A DNA stretch of 32,015 nt from an uncultured Pseudomonadota bacterium (GTDB lineage: Bacteria; Pseudomonadota; Gammaproteobacteria; Burkholderiales; SG8-39): assembly GCA_903909415.1 (NCBI GenBank), contig CAIVVS010000207.1, positions 1-32,015 of the forward strand. Direction: 5' to 3'. Under the pieces are notes generated by a model that was not told where the DNA came from, did not search any database, and saw only the letters and a program-made list of their open reading frames with translations. The translations under genes and the position numbers were made by a program. Position 1 is the stretch's first letter; every line of letters starts with the position of its first letter. Below, one piece after another: positions 26,432-32,015 of this stretch.

Positions 26432-26992
26432 ATGAGCGATAAACCCGAAGTCAATGAGGGCCGCCGTGCCCTGATAGGCTGGACCGCGGGTGCGAGCGCT
26501 GTCGCGGGCGCCGGTGCGGCTGCCCCCTTCGTCGCTAGCATGTTTCCGTCCGAGCGAGCCAAGGCAGCCGGCGCCCCGGTTGAGGTGGACATTTCCCGCC
26601 TCGAACCCGGCGGCAAGATCGACGTCGAGTGGCAGGGCAAGGTGGTGTGGGTAGTGCGCCGCACCAAGGACATGATCGACTCGGTCAAGAAGAGCGATCC
26701 CCTGGTGGCCGACCCGGACTCCAAGAGCAACCAGCAACCGGCCTACGCGAAGAACGAGCTTCGCTCGATCAAGCCGGATTTCCTGGTCGCCGTGGGCATC
26801 TGCAGCCACCTTGGCTGCTCGCCGACCTTCAAGCCCGAGGAGAACGTGTTTTTCTGTCCCTGCCACGGGTCGAAATTCGACCTGGCCGGACGGGTCTACA
26901 AGGGCGTTCCTGCGCCGACCAACCTCATCGTTCCCGAGCACACCTTCCTCACGGAAACCAGGCTGCTGATCGGCGAGGACAAGAAGGCCTGA
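26432..26992 (+). CDS. petA: Ubiquinol-cytochrome c reductase iron-sulfur subunit PetA (Rieske)
   Basis: Rieske protein of the cytochrome bc1 complex, which takes electrons from ubiquinol and passes them to cytochrome c1. Of 186 residues, the [2Fe-2S] ligands are Cys124 and His126 (CSHLGC) and Cys142 and His145 (CPCHGS), with Cys129 and Cys144 for the disulfide. The N-terminus has a twin-arginine (RRALIG, 11-16) followed by an uncleaved hydrophobic anchor (~17-38), so it probably needs the Tat system encoded nearby. AGAAGG lies ~10 bases before the ATG. Confidence 0.96.
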   Translation: MSDKPEVNEGRRALIGWTAGASAVAGAGAAAPFVASMFPSERAKAAGAPVEVDISRLEPGGKIDVEWQGKVVWVVRRTKDMIDSVKKSDPLVADPDSKSNQQPAYAKNELRSIKPDFLVAVGICSHLGCSPTFKPEENVFFCPCHGSKFDLAGRVYKGVPAPTNLIVPEHTFLTETRLLIGEDKKA

Positions 26993-26997
26993 GCGCG

Positions 26998-27057
26998 GCC
27001 CCGGCCCAGCCGGGGCGAATCAGACCCGCAAGCGCATCCGGCGGCCCCTGGCCGCCG
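26998..27057 (+). repeat. Two strong hairpins in the petA-petB spacer
   Basis: GCCCCGGC/GCCGGGGC (26998-27005 with 27009-27016, loop CCA) and CGGCGGCC/GGCCGCCG (27039-27046 with 27050-27057, loop CCT) are each perfect 8-bp stems. They occupy much of the 82-base gap before the GGAAAGGA ribosome site of petB. There is no U tract. They may act as processing or stability elements. Confidence 0.6.
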
Positions 27058-27074
27058 AGCCCGGAAAGGAAATC

Positions 27075-28403
27075 ATGGCTGCTAGCAAAAAAGAACCCGT
27101 CGTAGTCACCGACCTCGGTGCATTGAATGGCCCGGCAAGCGGGCTGCTCACCTGGGTGGATCAGCGCTTCCCGCTGATGTCCACCTGGCGCGCCCACCTG
27201 TCGGAGTACTACGCGCCCAAGAACCACAACTTCTGGTACATCTTCGGCGCCCTGTCGATCCTGGTCCTGGTGAACCAGATCGTCACCGGCATCTTCCTGA
27301 CCATGAACTACAAGCCGGACGCGGCGCAGGCCTTCGCTTCCGTCGAGTACATCATGAGGGAGGTGAGCGGCGGCTGGCTGATCCGCTACATGCACTCCAC
27401 GGGCGCCTCCGCGTTCTTCGTGGTGGTCTACCTGCACATGTTCCGCGGCCTGCTGTACGGGTCCTACCAGAAGCCGCGCGAGCTGGTCTGGATCTTCGGC
27501 GTGCTCATTTACCTCACGCTGATGGGCGAGGCCTTCTTCGGCTACCTGCTTCCCTGGGGCCAGATGTCCTACTGGGGCGCGCAGGTGATCGTGAACCTGT
27601 TCGGCGCGATCCCCCTGATCGGGCCCGACCTGTCGATCTGGATCCGCGGCGACTACGTGATCTCCGACGCGACGCTCAACCGCTTCTTCGCGTTCCACGT
27701 GATCGCGCTGCCGCTGGTGCTGCTCGGCCTGGTGGCCGCGCACATCTTCGCGCTGCACGAGGTGGGCTCGAGCAACCCCGACGGCGTGGAGATCTACGAG
27801 ACCAAGGACGCGCGCGGCGTGCCGCTGGACGGCATCCCGTTCCACCCGTACTTCACCGTCAAGGACATCTTCTTCAGCTTCGTGTTCCTGTTCGTCTGCG
27901 CGGTGATCCTGTTCTTCGCGCCGGAGATGGGCGGGTACTTCCTCGAGTACAACAACTTCGTCCCCGCCGACCCGCTGAAGACCCCCGCACACATCGCGCC
28001 GGTGTGGTACTTCACGCCGTTCTACTCGATCCTGCGCGCGGTGCCGCCGATGTTCGAGTCGCAGTTCCCCGGCGTGGCCGCGATGGGCCTGTCCACCATG
28101 ATCCTGTTCGCGCTGCCCTGGCTGGACCGCGGCAAGGTGAAGTCGATCCGCTACCGGGGTTCGCTGTACAAGTCCTGGCTGGCGATCTTCGTGGTGAGCT
28201 TCCTGGTGCTGGGCTACCTCGGCACCAAGCCGACCGACGTGTTCGGCAAGTTCGGCGAGGTGATGCCGCTGATCGGCGGGGATGACCGGGCCACCTGGGT
28301 GGCGAGGTTCTTCACGCTGTTCTACTTCCTGTTCTTCCTGCTGATGCCCTGGTACACCAGCAAGGACAAGACCAAGCCGGTGCCGGCCCGGGTCACGGGC
28401 TAA
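27075..28403 (+). CDS. petB: Ubiquinol-cytochrome c reductase cytochrome b subunit PetB
   Basis: Membrane core of the bc1 complex, 442 residues, with about eight to nine hydrophobic helices and the b-type heme histidines in helices B and D (MHSTGASAFFVVVYLHMFRG and AFHVIALPLVLLGLVAAHI). The Qo-site motif reads PVWY (in HIAPVWYFTPFYS) where mitochondria and Rhodobacter have PEWY; PVWY occurs in other proteobacteria. The C-terminal ~40 residues give an extra membrane helix (FFTLFYFLFFLLMPWY). A good ribosome site GGAAAGGA precedes the ATG, and petC follows after 10 bases. Confidence 0.96.
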   Translation: MAASKKEPVVVTDLGALNGPASGLLTWVDQRFPLMSTWRAHLSEYYAPKNHNFWYIFGALSILVLVNQIVTGIFLTMNYKPDAAQAFASVEYIMREVSGGWLIRYMHSTGASAFFVVVYLHMFRGLLYGSYQKPRELVWIFGVLIYLTLMGEAFFGYLLPWGQMSYWGAQVIVNLFGAIPLIGPDLSIWIRGDYVISDATLNRFFAFHVIALPLVLLGLVAAHIFALHEVGSSNPDGVEIYETKDARGVPLDGIPFHPYFTVKDIFFSFVFLFVCAVILFFAPEMGGYFLEYNNFVPADPLKTPAHIAPVWYFTPFYSILRAVPPMFESQFPGVAAMGLSTMILFALPWLDRGKVKSIRYRGSLYKSWLAIFVVSFLVLGYLGTKPTDVFGKFGEVMPLIGGDDRATWVARFFTLFYFLFFLLMPWYTSKDKTKPVPARVTG

Positions 28404-28413
28404 GGGGACGGAA

Positions 28414-29241
28414 ATGACACTCGCAATCAGCAAGGCATTCAACGCATTCGTCCTGGCCGGCGCCGTGGCGCTGGCCGCCCCTCTCGCGGCCTTCGCCGCC
28501 GGGGGCGAGATGCGCCTGGAGCGCGCCCCGGTCAACGTGGACAACTACGCCAGCCTGCAGGCCGGGGCCCGCACCTTCGTCAACCAGTGCCTGAACTGCC
28601 ATTCGGCCGCGTCGATGCGCTACAGCAAGCTCACCGAGATCGGCCTCACCGAGGGGCAGATCAAGGACAACCTGCTGTTCGCCGGCGACCGCGTCGGCGA
28701 CCTGATGGTCGCCGCGATGCCGAAGAAGGACGGCAAGGAGTCCTTCGGCGCGACCCCGCCGGACCTGTCGGTGATCGCGCGCGCGCGCGGCGCGGACTGG
28801 CTCTACACCTACATGCGCGCCTTCTACCGCGACCCGTCCACGGTCACGGGCTGGAACAACCTTGCGTTCCCGGGCGTGGCCATGCCGCACGTGCTGTGGA
28901 CGCTGCAGGGCCAGCCGGTGCTGGAGACGCGCGAGTTCAAGGACCACGCCAAGGCCGAGGCGGCCCACCTGGCCTCGCGAACCTTCGCGGTGCTCGAGGA
29001 GCACGGCGCGGGCAAGGACAAGCGCTACCTGGTCAAGACCGCCAAGCTCGAGAAGCCGGGCTCGCAGGATGCCGTGCAGTACGAGGCGACCGTGCGCGAC
29101 CTGGTGAACTTCCTCGTCTGGATGGGCGAGCCGGCGCAGTCCGCCCGCAAGACCATCGGCATGATCGTGCTGCTGGTGCTGTCCATCCTGATCGGCATCA
29201 GCTACATGCTCAAGCGCAATTTCTGGAAGGACGTGCACTGA
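28414..29241 (+). CDS. petC: Ubiquinol-cytochrome c reductase cytochrome c1 subunit PetC
   Basis: Membrane-bound c-type cytochrome that passes electrons from the Rieske centre to soluble cytochrome c. The 275-residue protein has a Sec signal peptide (to ~29, AAFAAGGEM), the heme-attachment motif CLNCH (59-63), a probable axial Met in GVAMPHVLW, and a C-terminal anchor (IGMIVLLVLSILIGISYML). The ribosome site GGGGACGG lies just upstream. The petABC unit ends at a strong terminator. Confidence 0.96.
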   Translation: MTLAISKAFNAFVLAGAVALAAPLAAFAAGGEMRLERAPVNVDNYASLQAGARTFVNQCLNCHSAASMRYSKLTEIGLTEGQIKDNLLFAGDRVGDLMVAAMPKKDGKESFGATPPDLSVIARARGADWLYTYMRAFYRDPSTVTGWNNLAFPGVAMPHVLWTLQGQPVLETREFKDHAKAEAAHLASRTFAVLEEHGAGKDKRYLVKTAKLEKPGSQDAVQYEATVRDLVNFLVWMGEPAQSARKTIGMIVLLVLSILIGISYMLKRNFWKDVH

Positions 29242-29248
29242 CGGCGGC

Positions 29249-29276
29249 GGCGCCCGCCCCTCCGGGGCGCGGCGCC
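29249..29276 (+). repeat. Hairpin immediately after petC
   Basis: GGCGCC (29249-29254) pairs with GGCGCC (29271-29276) and CGCCCC (29255-29260) with GGGGCG (29264-29269), giving 12 pairs with one bulge and a 3-base loop. It has no U tract and precedes the intrinsic terminator by 17 bases. Confidence 0.6.
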
Positions 29277-29292
29277 GTTGAACAGGTGATCC

Positions 29293-29326
29293 CCGGGCGG
29301 GCCGCATCGCGGACCGCCCGGTTTTT
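29293..29326 (+). terminator. Intrinsic terminator of petABC
   Basis: CCGGGCGG (29293-29300) pairs with CCGCCCGG (29314-29321); an inner CCGC/GCGG stem with an ATC loop extends it past one mismatch, and five T follow (29322-29326). Only 17 bases separate it from the sspA ATG, so sspA must use read-through or an overlapping promoter. Confidence 0.85.
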
Positions 29327-29343
29327 CTGAAGGTACTGCAGCC

Positions 29344-29943
29344 ATGATGAACCTCTATTCCGGGACGACCTGTCCCTTTTCGCAGCGCTGCCGGATCGTG
29401 CTCTATGAGAAGGGCATGGACTTCCAGATCATCGACGTCGACATGTACAACAAGCCGGAAGACATCGCGGTGATGAACCCGTACAACCGGCTCCCGGTGC
29501 TGGTCGAGCGCGACCTGATCCTGTACGAAGCCAACATCATCAACGAGTACATCGACGAGCGCTTCCCGCACCCGCAGCTGATGCCCGCGGACCCGGTGAT
29601 GCGCGCGCGCGCGCGCCTGTTCCTGTTCCAGTTCGAGGTCGAGCTGTTCTCGCAGATCGACACCCTGGAGCACGGCAACGCGAAGCAGCAGGAGAAGTCG
29701 CGCCAGCATGTTTCCGACCGCCTGACCCAGATGGCCCCGGTGTTCGCCAAGCAGAAGTACATGCTGGGCGACGAGTTCTCCATGCTGGACGTGGCGATCT
29801 CGCCGCTGCTGTGGCGCCTGGACTACTACGGCGTGTCCCTGCCCAAGGCGGCCGCGCCGCTGATGAAGTACGCCGAGCGCCTGTTCTCGCGCCCGGCCTT
29901 CATCGACGCGCTCACGCCGTCGGAAAAGGTGATGCGCAAGTAA
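29344..29943 (+). CDS. sspA: Stringent starvation protein A SspA
   Basis: A GST-fold protein that binds RNA polymerase and modifies transcription in stationary phase and acid stress, without known transferase activity. The 199 residues contain the thioredoxin-like start (NLYSGTTCPFSQRCRIVLYE), NRLPVLVERDLILYEANIINEYI, and the PHP surface motif in DERFPHPQL known to matter in E. coli SspA. Tandem ATGs at 29344/29347 leave the start uncertain by one residue; GAAGG is ~10 bases upstream. It begins 17 bases after the petABC terminator and is followed by sspB. Confidence 0.94.
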   Translation: MMNLYSGTTCPFSQRCRIVLYEKGMDFQIIDVDMYNKPEDIAVMNPYNRLPVLVERDLILYEANIINEYIDERFPHPQLMPADPVMRARARLFLFQFEVELFSQIDTLEHGNAKQQEKSRQHVSDRLTQMAPVFAKQKYMLGDEFSMLDVAISPLLWRLDYYGVSLPKAAAPLMKYAERLFSRPAFIDALTPSEKVMRK

Positions 29944-29989
29944 GCCTGCCGGCGCCAGAGCCACCACCCCAGCACGCACGCCACCAGCC

Positions 29990-30514
29990 ATGTCCGAGCC
30001 CGCCTCCACCAAGCCCTACCTGCTGCGCGCCATCTATGAATGGTGCGTGGACAACGGCTTCACCCCGTACGTCTCGGTGGTGGTGGATGCCGGCACGCGC
30101 GTGCCCATGGAGTACGTGCGCGACGGCGAGATCGTGCTCAACATCGGGCCGCTGGCGACCAACCGGCTGCAGATCGGCAACGAAGTGATCGACTGCACGG
30201 CGCGCTTCTCGGGCATCGCCCGCGAGCTGACCATCCCGGTGGGGGCGGTTGCCGCGATCTACGCGCGCGAGAACGGCCACGGCATGTCCTTCGAGGTGGA
30301 CCGCGGCGCGGCCGACGCGGGCGCGGCGTCCTCCGCGCCGGTGGCGGCCGACCAGCGCAGCGCCGAACAGCGGGCCGCCGATCCCGCGCCCGCCGAGTCC
30401 GGCCTGTCGGCCGTCCCGGCGCCCGCCCCGTCGTCCGCCGAGGGCCAGTCCGGCGACGGCCAGGGCAACCCGCCGCGCGGCGGCGGTCGTCCCTCGCTGC
30501 GGGTGATCAAGTAA
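29990..30514 (+). CDS. sspB: ClpXP protease specificity-enhancing factor SspB
   Basis: Adaptor that delivers ssrA-tagged and other substrates to ClpXP. In 174 residues, the N-terminal dimer/substrate domain runs to ~110 (PYLLRAIYEWCVDNGFTPY, LNIGPLATNRLQIGNE), then a flexible Ala/Pro-rich linker leads to the C-terminal ClpX-binding tail GGRPSLRVIK, which is intact. There is no clear ribosome site. The TAA stop is two bases before the fdrA ATG, suggesting cotranscription. Confidence 0.95.
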   Translation: MSEPASTKPYLLRAIYEWCVDNGFTPYVSVVVDAGTRVPMEYVRDGEIVLNIGPLATNRLQIGNEVIDCTARFSGIARELTIPVGAVAAIYARENGHGMSFEVDRGAADAGAASSAPVAADQRSAEQRAADPAPAESGLSAVPAPAPSSAEGQSGDGQGNPPRGGGRPSLRVIK

Positions 30515-30516
30515 TC

Positions 30517-32015
30517 ATGGCCGTGCGCGCCAGCATCCGCGGCAACCTGTACAAGGACTCGGTCGCGCTCATGCGCATCGCCGAGCAGATGCTCACGGGC
30601 ACCGGCGTGCACCGCGCGACGCTGCTGATGGGCACAGAGGCCAACAAGGCCATCCTGCGCGACGCCGGCCTGATGTCGGCGGAACTCGATGCAGCCCGCC
30701 CGGCCGACCTGATGGTGCTGGTCGAGGATGAATCCGGGGAGAAGCTCGACGCCGCGATGGAGATCGCCGAGGCGGGCCTGGCCGGCAACCTGCGTGCCGT
30801 CGAGGCGGGCTCGGCCGGGGAAGTCGCGCCGCAGTCGCTGCTGGATGCGCTGTTCGGCCTGACCGCGAACGACCGGCCTGGCATCGCCCAGGTCTCGGTC
30901 CCCGGCCCCTATGCGGCCGCAGAGGCGCTCAAGGCGCTGGCACGCGGCATGGACGTGTTCCTGTTTTCCGACAACGTGCCCCTCGACCAGGAGCGCGCGA
31001 TCAAGCTGGCGGCGAGCCAGCGCGGCCGGCTGGTGATGGGCCCGGACTGCGGTACCGCCATCATCGGCGGGGTGCCGCTCGGGTTTGCCAACGTGGTGCG
31101 CCGCGGGCGTATCGGCCTGGTGGCCGCGTCGGGCACCGGCCTGCAGGAAGTCACCTGCCGCATCGATGCGCTGGGCGAGGGCGTGTCGCATGCCATCGGC
31201 ACCGGCGGGCGCGACGTGACCGCCGACGTCGGCGGCATCTCCATGCTGGCCGGCCTGGACCTGCTCGCGGCCGACGCGGACACCGGCGTGATCGTCATCG
31301 TCTCCAAGCCGCCGGCACCCGCAGTCAGCGCCGAGGTGCTCAAGCGCGCCGCGGGCGCGGGCAAGCCGGTGGTGGTGCTGTTCCTGGGCGCGCAGGCGCA
31401 GCCCGCCGCGGGCCGGCTGCAGTTCGTGACCAATCTGGACGACGCCGCGCGCGCAGCGGTGGCCGCGCTGCGCGGCAAGGCCGCCGCCGCCGCGAACGAC
31501 GACGCGCAGGACCTGTCGGCCCTGGCCGCTGGCCTCGCACCGGGCCAGCGCTGGCTGCGCGCGCTCTACTCGGGCGGCACCTTCTGCTCCGAGTCGCAGG
31601 TCATCTGGCGCGAGTCCGGCATCGCGGTCGCCTCCAACGTGCCGCTGGACAAGAAGCTCAAGCTCGCAGACGCGCGCCGCCTGCCCGGCGCCCCGGGTGC
31701 GGCGGCGATGGAACACGTCGTGCTGGACATGGGCGAGGACGAATTCACCGTCGGCAAGCCGCACCCGATGATCGACATGAGCGGGCGCATCGAGCGCCTG
31801 CTGGCCGAGGCGCGCGACCCGTCGGTGGCCTTGGTGCTGCTGGACGTGGTGCTGGGCCACGGTGCGCATGCCGACCCGGCCGGCGCGCTGGTGCCGGCGA
31901 TCCGCGAGGCACGCGCGATCGCCGCGCGCGAGGGCCGCACGCTCGCCGTGCTGGCCTTCGTCACCGGCACCGGCGCTGACCCGCAGGGACTGGCCGGGCA
32001 GCGCGACGCGCTGGC
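30517..32015 (+). CDS. fdrA: FdrA/AllF-family protein (acyl-CoA synthetase-like), 5' part
   Basis: An open frame of 499 codons runs off the right edge. It matches the FdrA family: GNLYKDSVALM near the start, the loop MGPDCGTAIIGGVPLGFANV (~173-192), then a CoA-ligase-like nucleotide region ASGTGLQEVTCRI and IGTGGRDVTADVGG. In E. coli, FdrA (AllF) with AllG and AllH has been reported to form an oxamate carbamoyltransferase in allantoin breakdown; other homologues are uncharacterised. It starts at ATG 30517, two bases after sspB, with no strong ribosome site. Partners (YlbE/YlbF-like, carbamate kinase) would be expected downstream but are out of view. Base composition looks like its neighbours. 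Confidence 0.85.
   Translation, partial: MAVRASIRGNLYKDSVALMRIAEQMLTGTGVHRATLLMGTEANKAILRDAGLMSAELDAARPADLMVLVEDESGEKLDAAMEIAEAGLAGNLRAVEAGSAGEVAPQSLLDALFGLTANDRPGIAQVSVPGPYAAAEALKALARGMDVFLFSDNVPLDQERAIKLAASQRGRLVMGPDCGTAIIGGVPLGFANVVRRGRIGLVAASGTGLQEVTCRIDALGEGVSHAIGTGGRDVTADVGGISMLAGLDLLAADADTGVIVIVSKPPAPAVSAEVLKRAAGAGKPVVVLFLGAQAQPAAGRLQFVTNLDDAARAAVAALRGKAAAAANDDAQDLSALAAGLAPGQRWLRALYSGGTFCSESQVIWRESGIAVASNVPLDKKLKLADARRLPGAPGAAAMEHVVLDMGEDEFTVGKPHPMIDMSGRIERLLAEARDPSVALVLLDVVLGHGAHADPAGALVPAIREARAIAAREGRTLAVLAFVTGTGADPQGLAGQRDAL

Noticed and set aside
26949..31869. Three minus-strand frames over 500 codons opposite petBC, sspAB and fdrA
   Set aside because: Same composition artefact; the plus-strand genes are well-recognised families with ribosome sites and a terminator in the right direction.

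Overview
The window is a dense, G+C-rich chromosomal segment that looks like a betaproteobacterium. The main reason is gene order: mlaFED-mlaA-mlaC-mlaB-yadGH-ibaG-murA, then hisGDCBHAFIE, hinT, tatABC, a DegS-like protease, a Nif3-like gene, petABC and sspAB. From general knowledge this is a characteristic chain in Betaproteobacteria. The separate hisI and hisE, the single-domain hisB and the short hisG agree with that. I cannot name the species. I see no tRNA, rRNA, insertion sequence, CRISPR array or prophage gene.

Region 1 (1-7599, minus strand) is the upstream part of an MSHA-type IV pilus or type II secretion-like assembly operon. Read in its own direction it contains an ABC-transporter ATPase with no permease beside it, a sigma-54-dependent response regulator, an ExeA/MshM-type AAA+ ATPase carrying a membrane segment and a SPOR-like tail, the secretin MshL, a membrane-anchored TPR protein in the MshN position, and the N-terminus of the assembly ATPase MshE/GspE, cut by the window edge. 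Sampled lines look less G+C-rich than the his region.

Region 2 (7763-15062, plus strand) is cell-envelope maintenance. It has all six Mla lipid-transport components, including the outer-membrane lipoprotein MlaA inserted in the operon, then a two-gene ABC-2 exporter (YadGH-like), the BolA-family protein IbaG, and MurA, the first committed enzyme of peptidoglycan synthesis.

Region 3 (15229-22522, plus) is a histidine operon, hisG-D-C-B-H-A-F-I-E, followed by an HIT-family nucleotide hydrolase. Only HisZ (the partner of short HisG) and histidinol-phosphate phosphatase are missing for the pathway. Several junctions overlap by 4-8 bases; others hold 34-89 base spacers with palindromes or C-rich, G-poor sequence.

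Region 4 (22572-30514) is export and respiration: tatABC, a DegS-like protease on the opposite strand behind a shared hairpin, a Nif3-family protein, the cytochrome bc1 genes petABC (the Rieske protein has a twin-arginine signal, so it probably depends on the adjacent Tat genes), a strong intrinsic terminator, and the stress/adaptor pair sspAB. Two bases after sspB begins an FdrA/AllF-family gene that runs off the end; it is the least expected gene in the otherwise conserved chain.

I did not find a wholly unknown system. The most interesting leads are the SPOR-tailed MshM and non-canonical c-di-GMP motif in the pilus block, the orphan ABC ATPase and sigma-54 regulator leading that operon, the fdrA gene abutting sspB, and structured spacers in the his and pet operons.
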